This document shows positions 22,098 through 32,200 of a stretch of 34,409 nt of DNA, one piece after another. The stretch's first letter is position 1; each line of letters opens with the position of its first letter. A model generated the notes under the pieces. It was given only the letters and a program-made list of their open reading frames with translations. It ran no database searches and had not been told where the DNA came from. The DNA is taken from contig JADGDY010000035.1 of the NCBI GenBank assembly GCA_016744655.1, positions 1 through 34,409 of the forward strand, read 5' to 3'. Position numbers and translations under genes: made by a program. The DNA is from Bacteroidales bacterium (GTDB lineage Bacteria; Bacteroidota; Bacteroidia; Bacteroidales; UBA12170).

Positions 22098-23126
22098 ATG
22101 AAAAAGAATAAAACAAAACTAATTCTCAGAATCTTATTACTCACTGGAACTGCAATTTCCTTGTTTTATGTGCCTTGGGTTTTGGTCTGGGCTTGGATAT
22201 TACCGCTGCCTGATACCATTCAAGAACAAATAGATGAAGCCTTAGGTCATGGTTTCGATGGAATGATCGTATATGTGGATGAAGCTGGAAAACCTCCTGC
22301 TTTCTATGCCGGAGGATGGAATAACAAAAATGAGAAAACTCCTGCCGACCCCAATTCCCTATTCAAAATTGCAAGCATTAGTAAGTTATATACTGCGGTA
22401 TCCGTTGCTAAATTGGTAAACGACCAGCGTTTGTCTTTAGATAAAACCCTTGCCGAGTATTATCCAGATCTCGCAGGGAGAATTGAAAATGCCGAAAGCA
22501 TAACCCTGGAAATGATGGTTCAGCATAAGAGCGGCATCCCTAATTTTAGCGACAATCCAGATTTTTGGAGAGACCGATCAAAACCTGGTATAGATGCGCT
22601 TGACTATGCTTTGGATTTACCAGCTAAGTTTGAACCTGGTGAAGGCTATGCTTATTCTAATACCAATTATTTGTTGCTCAGGAGGCTTATGGATAAAGTC
22701 TTAGGATATGACCACAATTTATTCATCAAAGAGGAAATTTTGAATCCACTAGGATTGGTAAACACTTTTAGTTCACTTCATGAAGTAAATCTCGACGATA
22801 TTATGAGTGGATACTATGTGGGAATTGAAGAAGATTTTAAAACAGAAGAAGTAGGAATGATAGCCACTGCAGAGGATGTGGGGATTTTCTTAAGAGCATT
22901 AAACGATGGTTCTGTGTTTCAAGAAGGAGAACAGGAAATTTATTCTTCCATCTATGTGTATGAGCATACTGGCTTGGTTCCGGGTTATATGAGCATAGCA
23001 AAATACCATAAAGACATGGATGCCATTGTGGTTCAGTTTGTAAATACCACCGATTTTGAAGGCTACGAATGGAACCTATTGGAGATTTCATATGGTCGTA
23101 TTGTGAAAATCCTGAAGAATAAATAG
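22098..23126 (+). CDS. Class C beta-lactamase-like serine hydrolase
   Basis: 342 aa. An N-terminal hydrophobic helix (about 8-34) anchors or exports the protein. The three penicillin-binding motifs are present: SISK (93-96), YSN (186-188) and HTG (290-292), the last in place of KTG as in many esterase or D-peptidase members. The family (PF00144) includes AmpC enzymes, D-aminopeptidases and esterases; a peptidase or esterase role is as likely as antibiotic resistance. It is preceded by 262 bp without a gene and followed by repeats. It stands alone, with no regulator of the AmpR type. Confidence 0.85.
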   Translation: MKKNKTKLILRILLLTGTAISLFYVPWVLVWAWILPLPDTIQEQIDEALGHGFDGMIVYVDEAGKPPAFYAGGWNNKNEKTPADPNSLFKIASISKLYTAVSVAKLVNDQRLSLDKTLAEYYPDLAGRIENAESITLEMMVQHKSGIPNFSDNPDFWRDRSKPGIDALDYALDLPAKFEPGEGYAYSNTNYLLLRRLMDKVLGYDHNLFIKEEILNPLGLVNTFSSLHEVNLDDIMSGYYVGIEEDFKTEEVGMIATAEDVGIFLRALNDGSVFQEGEQEIYSSIYVYEHTGLVPGYMSIAKYHKDMDAIVVQFVNTTDFEGYEWNLLEISYGRIVKILKNK

Positions 23127-23170
23127 TCTCTGTAAGAAAACTCCGATAACTGCGTTATGCTTTTTCTGAA

Positions 23171-23253
23171 AACAGTCTAATACAAACACAACAGATGCTC
23201 CGCAAAATTTATAAAGACTTCAGTAGGAATGTCTAAACCGCCTTATATCAAAG
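23171..23253 (-). repeat. 83-bp dispersed repeat, copy 2
   Basis: The reverse complement matches 5750-5832 at about 78 of 83 positions. It lies 44 bp after the beta-lactamase-like gene. Confidence 0.75.
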
Positions 23254-23286
23254 CCCGGAGTTTTAATGTTCTTTAGTTAGCAATCA

Positions 23287-23617
23287 ATGTGTTTCCTTTA
23301 TTATTCTCATATTCAGCTTATAAACAAAAGTTTGAAACAACGGAAATGCTGAAAGGTAACAAACAAGCAAAGGACTAATCGACCTTTCTACTGCTCATTT
23401 TTCACAGTGTAGTGAATGGAAGGTGGATCCAAATCATGCATGAATATGCTTGATTCCGCCTGGAATGGAATGGTATTATTCGACCAAAGGAAGAATGATA
23501 ACACCTTGAAAAATGTGCCCTTTCTTTTGGTTCTTTTCTTTTGGCAAGCAAAGAAAAGAATAAATAAATTCAAACAGATTCTATTTATTGCTTGTCCCCA
23601 TAAAAAATAATATGATC
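23287..23617 (+). repeat. 331-bp perfect direct repeat, copy 1
   Basis: Identical by eye to 25431-25761 over its full length (offset 2144 bp). It contains an 11-bp-arm hairpin, TTCTTTTCTTT (23531-23541) and complement (23550-23560), and a second one, AATAAATA (23559-23566) and TATTTATT (23582-23589). Short open frames in it are identical in both copies on both strands, but they are not convincing genes. No terminal inverted repeats or target duplications were seen. Confidence 0.95.
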
Positions 23618-23997
23618 CGAAATATATTATGCTTTCTCAAATGATATCGATGATAAAAATAAATGAGCCTTAAACTAATAGCTAAATTATATCTTAGTTA
23701 TTTTAGTATCGGCATTAACCATTGTGAATATGTTTATTGTTACTTAATATCCCTAAATTAACAAAAATACACTATTATCAGAAAGTCCATCCCTCCCAGA
23801 AAAATACATTGATCCATCATTGTTTCTAACCCATGTTAATTTGTGATAATCCGCGGACAAAAAGAAGTGTGGGTCTGCCATGTCCTTTTCCTCCTATCAT
23901 TTTATAAGAATGTCTTAGATATGTCATGCAATTGTCGTGCTTTTGGACTAGGAAAGTTACCTCATTCCTCCTGAAATTTGCAATAAAAAGGAAAATC
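23618..23997. other. Spacer before the hydrolase gene
   Basis: 380 bp between the 331-bp repeat and the hydrolase. It holds the 65-bp dispersed repeat at 23816-23879 (minus). On the minus strand around 23765-23887 a 42-codon frame (MADPHFF ...) spans the repeat; it may be the tail of a lost gene. No TAnnTTTG box was found close to the hydrolase start. Confidence 0.45.
23816..23879 (-). repeat. Dispersed ~65-bp repeat, copy 2
   Basis: Inverted relative to copy 1 (1172-1236), with about ten differences including a one-base indel. The inner dyad GGCAGAC/GTCCGCG is less perfect here than in copy 1. Confidence 0.65.
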
Positions 23998-25305
23998 ATG
24001 AAAACTAAACTTCTTATTATATTAATAAGCATCCTCAGTTTTAATGGGGAGGCGAACAACGAAACGCTCAAAGGATATTGGACAGGTTCTATAAAGCTTC
24101 ATGGCAAAATGGTTGATTTGACTGTAGTTATAAATTCAGAGAATAACACCTTTTCAAGTAAAGATTTAATGCTTGTAGAACAGCCTCTTTCTAACTTAGA
24201 AATTAAAAACGACTCTGTTTATTTCTCACTCATTCTTGATGTTGAACTGTTTTTTAAAGGTGCTCTAAGTCCTAAAGGTATTAGAGGGACAATAAACATG
24301 GTAAATGGTCCTCCTCAAATGAAAATGGAGTTTAAATTGATCAAACAAGATATAATTCCTTACAAACCTTATGACGTTGAGAACATATCAATAGTAAGTG
24401 ATCGGGTAGTATTATCTGCGTCCTATTTTAAGCAAAAGGGCAAAAGAAAATATCCGGCAATAGTTTTATTGCAGGGTTCTTCAACCAATTTAAAAAGTGA
24501 TTATATATTTGATGCTGATTTTTTTGCCAAACGAGGGTTCGAGGTTCTTATTTTTGATAAACGAGGAAATGGGGAATCAACGGGTGAGTATTTACCATCA
24601 ACTTATAACGATTTAATAAATGATGCCATTGCTTGTTTGAAATACATGAAGACTCAAAAAAGTGTGGATACAAATAAAATTGGATTGTGGGGATACAGCC
24701 AAGGGGCTAGTTTGCTTCCGAAAATTATCAGCAAAACAGATATCCCTGCTTTTTTGATAGCTAAATCTCCAGAGGTTATTAGCGTGACAGAAGCTGCTGC
24801 TTTTTCCGATAGTCTTAGAGTAATACAATTTGGATACTCGAAAACAGAAGGACATATTGTGGCTGAAAGTCATAGAGAAATCGAAAGAATGATTTTGAAC
24901 AATACCAATCATCAGGATCTCCAAGTATATATTCATCAAAATGCTAGGGAATTCCCATTTATGAATCAAACAGGATTATATGGAAGTTTAGATATAGATA
25001 AATCGGAATATAAAGGCTTTTATTGGAGTGGTAGAACTGAAATATTTTTAAACTATTGGCAGAATGTGAGCATTCCAACCATAGTTTTATTTGGGGAGCG
25101 TGATGCATTAATCAATACAAAGAAAAACGAACAAATCCTCAGAAGTTTTAATAATGAGTTCCTCGAAATACATGTCTTTGGTAAGGCAAATCATCATTTA
25201 AAGAATACCTATAATCCGGCTATTGACAAGGAATTCGATTTCCCAAGATTGGTTGAAAAGTATTCTAAGGTTATAGATTTATGGATAGAGGAAAAAATAC
25301 AATAG
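23998..25305 (+). CDS. Secreted two-domain alpha/beta hydrolase
   Basis: 435 aa from the ATG at 23998, which begins a signal peptide (1-19). The frame is open upstream to 23926, but that extension encodes no sensible leader. Residues 20-120 form a beta-rich N-terminal domain (LKGYWTGSIKL, then LTVVIN), seen in related secreted hydrolases. Residues 125-435 are the hydrolase domain: oxyanion loop LLQGSS (157-162), elbow GYSQG (232-236) with nucleophile S234, acid D369 in GERDA and base H399 in ANHH. All three triad positions look intact. It probably acts in the periplasm as an esterase or peptidase. Its most striking feature is its position between two identical 331-bp repeats. Confidence 0.88.
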   Translation: MKTKLLIILISILSFNGEANNETLKGYWTGSIKLHGKMVDLTVVINSENNTFSSKDLMLVEQPLSNLEIKNDSVYFSLILDVELFFKGALSPKGIRGTINMVNGPPQMKMEFKLIKQDIIPYKPYDVENISIVSDRVVLSASYFKQKGKRKYPAIVLLQGSSTNLKSDYIFDADFFAKRGFEVLIFDKRGNGESTGEYLPSTYNDLINDAIACLKYMKTQKSVDTNKIGLWGYSQGASLLPKIISKTDIPAFLIAKSPEVISVTEAAAFSDSLRVIQFGYSKTEGHIVAESHREIERMILNNTNHQDLQVYIHQNAREFPFMNQTGLYGSLDIDKSEYKGFYWSGRTEIFLNYWQNVSIPTIVLFGERDALINTKKNEQILRSFNNEFLEIHVFGKANHHLKNTYNPAIDKEFDFPRLVEKYSKVIDLWIEEKIQ

Positions 25306-25838
25306 ATATGAAACTAACATCATAATTTGTTCAATAAATTAATGTAAAACCAATGCTGACCAATACAATTTCCATTTAAAAAAGAATCTTTAAATGATTT
25401 TATTCAGTTTTTTTATAGCGTCTACGTTTTATGTGTTTCCTTTATTATTCTCATATTCAGCTTATAAACAAAAGTTTGAAACAACGGAAATGCTGAAAGG
25501 TAACAAACAAGCAAAGGACTAATCGACCTTTCTACTGCTCATTTTTCACAGTGTAGTGAATGGAAGGTGGATCCAAATCATGCATGAATATGCTTGATTC
25601 CGCCTGGAATGGAATGGTATTATTCGACCAAAGGAAGAATGATAACACCTTGAAAAATGTGCCCTTTCTTTTGGTTCTTTTCTTTTGGCAAGCAAAGAAA
25701 AGAATAAATAAATTCAAACAGATTCTATTTATTGCTTGTCCCCATAAAAAATAATATGATCTCTTTAATGGGTACCAAGTAAGAGAAAAAGAAACGATTT
25801 ATATCAATCAATACGATTTTTAATTGATATTAAACCAC
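25306..25838. other. Spacer holding the second 331-bp repeat
   Basis: 533 bp. Apart from the repeat copy at 25431-25761, there is only AT-rich sequence (25306-25430 and 25762-25838) with no gene, clear terminator or promoter. Confidence 0.6.
25431..25761 (+). repeat. 331-bp perfect direct repeat, copy 2
   Basis: Identical to 23287-23617; the two flanks diverge abruptly on both sides. Recombination between copies would remove a 2144-bp unit carrying the hydrolase gene. Confidence 0.95.
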
Positions 25839-26585
25839 CTATTTAATTATAGAACTGAGATTAATAGCCTTAAGAAATCCATCTTTTCGTCTGCGGCTCA
25901 CATCTAGTTCCTTGCCGTTTTCGAGGATGGCTGTTCCGCCTTCGCCTTTAATATATTTCTTCACATAGCTCAGTTTGATAAGGTAAGACTGATGTATGCG
26001 GAAAAACCCTTGCGGACTTAGAATTTCATCGTATTCCTTAAGGCTGCGGCTCACCAATATTTTTTGTCCATCAGACAAATGAAAAATGGTATAATTGCTA
26101 TCTGCTTGGCAATAGATAATATCGTTTACCTTAACCAATTCTAGTCCATTGGAGCTTGGTAAAGCTATCTTCTCAATTTGCTGACGGTTACTGAGCAAGA
26201 CATTCAACTTGCCCTCCATGCTTTGTAGTTTGTTCTCTTTTTTAGATTTCTCTATGGCACGAACAAGCAAGTCTGGCTCAACAGGTTTTAAAAGATAGTC
26301 TATGGCAGAAAATTTAAAGGCATCAATGGCATATTTATCGTAGGCAGAAACAAAGATAATCTTGAAATGTAGGTTGGGGAGGAGCTCTAAAATATCAAAT
26401 CCGCTGCCATCGGGTAAATGAACATCCAGGAAAAGCAAATCGGGTTGTAATTCCTTTATTTTTTTAAGCGCTTCCACAACGCTGGCCGCATCGCCAACAA
26501 TTTCTATATCCGAAGCATATTTTTCTATGGATTTTATAAGTGTACTTCTGCTTTTATTTTCGTCGTCAACAACTAGTGCTTTCAT
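25839..26585 (-). CDS. LytTR-family response regulator
   Basis: 248 aa from the ATG at 26585, 4 bp after the kinase stop; an in-frame TTG at 26603 would overlap the kinase and is rejected. The receiver domain (1-120) has the acidic pocket VVDDE (5-9), phospho-acceptor D54 in LFLDVHLPDG, S80 and K100. A linker leads to a C-terminal LytTR DNA-binding domain (about 145-245; text ILVSRSLKEYDEIL and FFRIHQSYLIKLSYVKKYIKG). It should be phosphorylated by the adjacent histidine kinase and act as a transcription factor. The divergent secreted FG-GAP gene is a possible, unproven target. Confidence 0.95.
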   Translation of the reverse strand: MKALVVDDENKSRSTLIKSIEKYASDIEIVGDAASVVEALKKIKELQPDLLFLDVHLPDGSGFDILELLPNLHFKIIFVSAYDKYAIDAFKFSAIDYLLKPVEPDLLVRAIEKSKKENKLQSMEGKLNVLLSNRQQIEKIALPSSNGLELVKVNDIIYCQADSNYTIFHLSDGQKILVSRSLKEYDEILSPQGFFRIHQSYLIKLSYVKKYIKGEGGTAILENGKELDVSRRRKDGFLKAINLSSIIK

Positions 26586-26589
26586 AATA

Positions 26590-28905
26590 TTAGTCTTTTT
26601 CAATAGGGATAATGAGTTCTACTCTAGTTCCTTGTCCAACTCCATCTTCACCTTTTAAATCTATTATTTTCTCCTCAAAATTCACTTGATTGATTTCAGA
26701 TATCACTTCCATCCTCTCTTTGGTGACTTGCATTCCCAGAGACTTATAAGGCTTTATTTCTCTTGATTTTAACTCCATGGCCTTTTCCCTTCCAATTCCA
26801 TTATCTTCAATGGTACATTTTATGGATTGAGCATTAAGCATTTCAAATTTGAGCATCAACTTTCCATCCTTTTCGTTGTTTTTCACCAATCCATGAATAA
26901 TGGCATTTTCAATATAGGGTTGGATGAGCATGGGTGGGATATAGGTGTTTTCAATATCAATATCCTCCTCAATGTCTATATTGGATGTAAATAAACCTTC
27001 AAATCTGAGTTCCTCGAGTTCTAGATATATCATTAAATTGGCCAGGTCTTGGTCTAAGCTAACAAAGGCATGACGAGAATTTTCGAGGATGCTGCGCATG
27101 AGTTTAGCAAACTTCGAAAGGTAAATTTCCGCATGATATTGATCGTTGGAGGTAATATAGCTTTGTATAGAATTTAAGGAATTAAAGATAAAATGAGGAT
27201 TCATTTGAGAGCGTAATAGTCTCCCTTCTAACTCCTTACTGTTTTGTTCTAATTTTGACTTAATGAGTTGGTGCTTTTGTCTAATTTTAAGTAAGAAAAT
27301 AGAAATGACCAATAAGATAATCACCGCTCCAGTAAATAGAATTCCGTAAGTTAAAGCACGGTTTTTTTGCTGATTGATTTCCAATTGATTTTCGGCCAAT
27401 TGAGCATTTTGCCTTTGGATTTTAGCTTCTTTTTCTGCGGTTTTATATTTAGTTTCCAGTTCGCTGATTTGCTTAAATTTCACGGTACTGAAAACAGAAT
27501 CTTTTAAATCCATAAAATTCAGCAATTGTTCATTGGCTTGTTTGAAATTACCTTTTTGTTGGAGTATGATGGCTTTGCTCAGCTCCACATCTACTACTTG
27601 TTGGGAGTTTTCTATTTTACTGTAAATAATAGAAGCCGAATCGATTAAAACCAGCGCCTTAGAGAATTGTTTGAGCTTGGCCAATGACAATGATTTATCA
27701 TGATAAATATTGGCTTTGGTATTGATATTATTATCACGTTGATTAGAAATTAGAGCTTGATCGTAAAACGAAATAGATTCCTGATACTGATCTTTGGAGA
27801 AGCTGACACGGCCCAAATTATGATAAACAGTACTCAATAATCCTTGGTCATCAGTTTGTATACAAACATCTTTTGCCATTTTTAAATATTTCATGGAGGA
27901 GTCTAGCTGATGAATAGAGTTGTAACTGATTCCAATATTCACATAATTGGTGGCCAGGTTTCTTAAAATTCCTTTCGATTTTAAAAAGTAGAGACTTTCC
28001 TTGTAAATGGAGATGGCCTCATCAAATTTATCCCATTCAAAATACAAGTTAGCCAGATTGCTTTTAATCAAGGTTAAACCATATTTATAGTCAATGGAAT
28101 CGGCTATACGAATGGCTTCGAGATAGCATTTAATGGAGTTTTGATGGTCCCCAATAAAGATATAAGCGTTGGCTTTATTATTAAGCAAGATGATTTTGTT
28201 TTTGGGATATTTTGATATTCCCGAATGCTCTGCCATTTGATAGTAATAAAGGCTGGAATCAATATTTCCTAAGCTGAAATAGTTAATTCCAATATCTTTT
28301 ATGGCAATAAATTTTGAATTGGGGCTCATCTCATACTTCTCAATCATCTCCTTTAACACATCTATCGACTGGAGGTGATTTCCTTGTAATGATAGGATAT
28401 TCGCTTTCCTACTGTGGTAAATTCTTTCTAAATCAACATCCTCCGATCGTTGTGCAAATTCTCTACATTTTTCATTATTGTAAATTGCCGAGTCAAGGGA
28501 GTAAAACTTGATAAAAATCCCAGCTTTATTACTATAAGTACGGGCAATGGCATTGCTTTGATCTTCTTCAGATAAATACATCAAAGCCGAATCATAATAG
28601 GGTAGTGCTTCTTGGTAAGAGGAGGCCAAATGAAAAGATGCTCCTATACTTTTATAGGCAGCCCCCATTAAATTTGATTGATGCTCAATTTTGGCATATT
28701 TCAAAGCCAATTTAGCATATTTCCTAATGCTATCTGGAGCTTGTTCTTCTTTAGATATTTGATGATAAAGCCCTGGCTTTTCCGTCTGGCTTGAAGTGCT
28801 AATCAATTTAAAAACACTATCCTTTTTGGGTTCAAAAGAAAACGATTCCTGTTGAAAGGTGAACAAGAAACAGAATATGAAAAATAGGGATATATGAAAT
28901 CTCAT
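26590..28905 (-). CDS. TPR-containing LytS-type sensor histidine kinase
   Basis: 771 aa. A signal peptide (1-24) leads to a long periplasmic array of tetratricopeptide repeats (about 60-470) with recurring blocks such as IYKESL, YHNLGRVSFS and ALPYYDSAL. One membrane helix follows (518-540), then a short coiled coil and the His_kinase domain (PF06580): H571 in QMNPHFIFNSLNSIQ, the N box QPYIENAIIHG (662-672) and DNGIG (701-705). This architecture pairs with LytTR regulators throughout Bacteroidota. It is the first gene of a two-gene operon, with the regulator 4 bp after its stop. The ligand sensed by the TPR region is unknown. A TAGATTTG box lies right before the start codon. Confidence 0.95.
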   Translation of the reverse strand: MRFHISLFFIFCFLFTFQQESFSFEPKKDSVFKLISTSSQTEKPGLYHQISKEEQAPDSIRKYAKLALKYAKIEHQSNLMGAAYKSIGASFHLASSYQEALPYYDSALMYLSEEDQSNAIARTYSNKAGIFIKFYSLDSAIYNNEKCREFAQRSEDVDLERIYHSRKANILSLQGNHLQSIDVLKEMIEKYEMSPNSKFIAIKDIGINYFSLGNIDSSLYYYQMAEHSGISKYPKNKIILLNNKANAYIFIGDHQNSIKCYLEAIRIADSIDYKYGLTLIKSNLANLYFEWDKFDEAISIYKESLYFLKSKGILRNLATNYVNIGISYNSIHQLDSSMKYLKMAKDVCIQTDDQGLLSTVYHNLGRVSFSKDQYQESISFYDQALISNQRDNNINTKANIYHDKSLSLAKLKQFSKALVLIDSASIIYSKIENSQQVVDVELSKAIILQQKGNFKQANEQLLNFMDLKDSVFSTVKFKQISELETKYKTAEKEAKIQRQNAQLAENQLEINQQKNRALTYGILFTGAVIILLVISIFLLKIRQKHQLIKSKLEQNSKELEGRLLRSQMNPHFIFNSLNSIQSYITSNDQYHAEIYLSKFAKLMRSILENSRHAFVSLDQDLANLMIYLELEELRFEGLFTSNIDIEEDIDIENTYIPPMLIQPYIENAIIHGLVKNNEKDGKLMLKFEMLNAQSIKCTIEDNGIGREKAMELKSREIKPYKSLGMQVTKERMEVISEINQVNFEEKIIDLKGEDGVGQGTRVELIIPIEKD

Positions 28906-29222
28906 AGGGCAAATCTAATTATTTTTCTAGTCTTATATAGCCTTTTCACTGATAGTTCTCCCATGAAACACCATTGATTTTATCATTTTATAACCAATTA
29001 CAATCTAAACCAAACCACATACACTAAAATATGTGCCACTTACTAATTTAGATGTTTTTTTGTGGATGAAGCTGACATAAAGAACATCCTAAAACGATTA
29101 ATAGATGCTCATATTCAATAGCCTACCGAATAATCATTGCAAACCACCGAATACTTTTTATGACTTTTAATACCTTTCGTGGAGACTTATTTTTGGCCTC
29201 AAGAAACCTTAAAATTGAAATA
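28906..29222. other. Divergent intergenic region, kinase / FG-GAP gene
   Basis: 317 bp shared between the two divergent transcripts. On the minus strand it holds TAGATTTG at 28910-28917. On the plus strand TACCTTTC at 29171-29178 (one mismatch to TAnnTTTG) may serve the FG-GAP gene. No other conserved motif or dyad stood out. Confidence 0.5.
28910..28917 (-). promoter_or_regulatory. -7 box TAGATTTG, possibly leaderless, for the kinase operon
   Basis: On the minus strand TAGATTTG ends 4 bp before the ATG at 28905, nearly the same spacing as at 4266-4273 before the kinase at 4277. Transcription would begin at or near the start codon. No -33 TTTG was found. Confidence 0.4.
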
Positions 29223-32200
29223 ATGAAACTAAAATTACTATTTCTAATCTTAATACTATTCGCAGCCATCTCTTCTTTTTCCCAAATAGATGAACAGGGA
29301 TTAGATGGAACAAAACAATTTGGAAATGCGGTAGCTACAGATGGCGATTGGGCTGTTGTTGGTAATATGTGGCAAACTGGTCAGAGAATGGGACACGATT
29401 ATCCCAATGCTGGAATGATTTCTATCTATAAAATCTTGCCTAATGGTAATTGGGAGCTTCTTCATAATATTGATGAACCTAGCTATTTTGCATATGATAA
29501 TAACCCTGCCTCACCTATTGGATTGTATTTTGGTTGCTCTGTAGATATTAGTGGAAATAATATAATAGTAGGAGCTTACGCTTATGATTCGGATATGGAA
29601 GGTGATATTGGACCTGATGGGATGGCTTTTATTTACAGCTATGATGCTGGTTCAAATATTTTCGTAAAAACAGCAACTCTTGCTCCTGAAGTTGCAGTGG
29701 AAAATGAATTTGGATGGTCGGTAGCCATTTCTGATACTTGGGCAGTTGTAGGAGATCCAACTGATAGGCATGCATTACCAGCCGGGGGAGATGATAGAGA
29801 GAATATAGGAAGTGCGCACATCTATAAATTAGAAGCAGGAAATTGGAACTACCATAAAAAACTAACAGCTTCAAATGGTTGGGGAGCCGAAGGTGGCGGT
29901 GCTGTGGGAACAGGTGATAATTTTGGTTATTCGGTAGATGTTGATGGCGATAAAATTATTGTTGGTGCACCAAATAAAGGAATAGAAAATAATCATCCGG
30001 TAGGAGCTGCATATATTTACGAATGGCAAGGCGGCAATAATTGGAATGAAACTTTTTTACAAGCCATGATTAAAGTTGATTATTCTTATTTTGGAAAGAA
30101 AGTTGCCATAAATAGCGATTATGGATTAGTAGGTGCTCCAGATCAGAATACAAACGGTACTGCACATTTATTTGCAAAGAATGCAGGAAATTGGGGTGTA
30201 GGATTTCAAGTTTCGGCAAGCGATGCTACCAATGGTAATCGATTTGGGTCCAACATTTCTTTAAATGAAGATTTGTTAGTGATTGGTTCTTATGGTTTTA
30301 ATAGCTCAAGTGGAAAAGTATATTTATACGAATATAAAAATGCATACGCTGAAACTACTCTCCAGTCCTCTAATATTGCCATAGGTGATGAATATGGTAT
30401 AGCCTGTGATATTTCTTCCGATCATTTAATTATTGGAGCGCATAAAACCGAAAGAAATGCTAATATTCCTGGTAAGGAAGGAACAGCATATATGTATTCA
30501 TTGGCACAAGCTTTTGGCGGTGATTGGACTGGTGCTGTAAGTACAGATTGGGGTGACCCTAATAATTGGGCTGATATCAATGTTCCAAATGGAGCAACAG
30601 ATGTTGTGATAAATGCTTTAGCAGCAAATCAGCCATTAATAGATAATATGCAAGCTAATTGTAAAAACCTTAGTGTTGAAGCAGGTGCCACAATTAGTAT
30701 TAGTGCCGATGCAGTTTTAAATGTGAATGGGAATTTGAATAATGCTGGTCAGATTGTTAATGTTGCAAAATCGAATAGAGTAGATCCTAGTGTTATTGTA
30801 TTAGGAGAGACTGTGTTTAATGGGGCTGGGCGACAAGATGTTCCATCGGGAATTTATCAAGCTTTCACATTTCAAGCTCAAGAAGATTCTTATTTAACTG
30901 GAAATGTAACTTTTAATGGAAATTATGATCACGATACTTTTGATGATTTAGAGGTGGGGGCAAATACACTTACTCTTGGCGGATTACTTTTTGGCCACGA
31001 TAATCATCTCGAATTTACAGCTCAATCAAGTCTAATTATTATCAATGATAGAGTGATAGATTTATACCTAAGTTCTGGTATTAATAATCTCTACGATTTA
31101 ACCATTAATGTTCCTGGGAATCATCATGTGGCTTTTGCAGGTTCAATAGAAGTTCATAACCAATTAAACCTATTAGATGGGAACTTATATCTTGGTTTTA
31201 ATCATTTATCAGGAATATTGGAATTACACAATCCTATTCATATTGTAGATGGTCAATTATTGCCACATAAACTAGATGGGGATAGTGAATTATATATCTA
31301 TAATGCCAATAAGAGCAAAGATGTTTTTCATATTCCATCAAGCCTTTCAACCTTAGATATGTTGTATATTGACAGAACTAACGCTACAGTATTAGATGGT
31401 GATTTACATATTGAATCCATATTTTTTCTAGCTAGTGATGGTTTTAGTCCTAATGGTCATCAGATTACTTATGGTGAAGATGGTGAATTGTGGATTTATA
31501 ATGATGCAGAAATAACTGCAGATATGGTTTCTGGACCAAATGGAATTGAAAATGTTATTATAAATTCTGGTAGCCCTACTCTTGATTTTGATGGAGAAAT
31601 TCAAGGAGATTTTCAGATTGCTGCTAATGCAGGACAAGTAGATATTGCTGCCGGTAGATGCATCACTGTTAATGGTACCACCAGCATTGGAGCCAATCTG
31701 ATATTACGCTCGGATGCAACAGGATCGGCTTGTTTTATTGATAATGGACCTGTGAATTATAGCTCTAAAGCTGATGCCAATATCATTGTTGAAGCCTATA
31801 TTCCTTCAAAAGAAGAATGGCATTATATAGCCAGCCCAGTTGAAAACGCCACCGCGGAGTTTTTTGCTGGCGCCTTCCTAAACGCCTATAATCCCGATGA
31901 TGAATTATGGGTGCCATTTACCAGCTTAAGCCAGAACCTAAATACCATGCAAGGCTATTCTTCTAAACTTCCCGCAGCTTTTAGCGGACAGAAAATAGAG
32001 TTTACTGGGGAGTTAAATACTGCTCAATCATCTGCTCTTAATATTTCATTGAGCGATGGTGGAGATGCTTATAATTTAGTTGGAAATCCATTTCCTTCTC
32101 CTATAGATTGGGACGATGCCAACTGGACTAAAACCAATCTGGCCAATGCCATCTATATCTGGAATCCTCAAACGGGAAGCTATACCAGTTATGTAAATGG

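Noticed and set aside
23388..23610. Overlapping 61- and 64-codon frames, identical at 25532-25754
   Set aside because: They lie on opposite strands inside the 331-bp repeat and are explained by its purine/pyrimidine-rich hairpin. Identity of the copies reflects the DNA repeat, not protein conservation.
23762..23887. 42-codon minus-strand frame MADPHFF ... LLI
   Set aside because: Looks protein-like in part, but it overlaps a dispersed repeat, has no upstream continuation, and copy 1 of the repeat is frameshifted. Treated as a possible gene remnant only.
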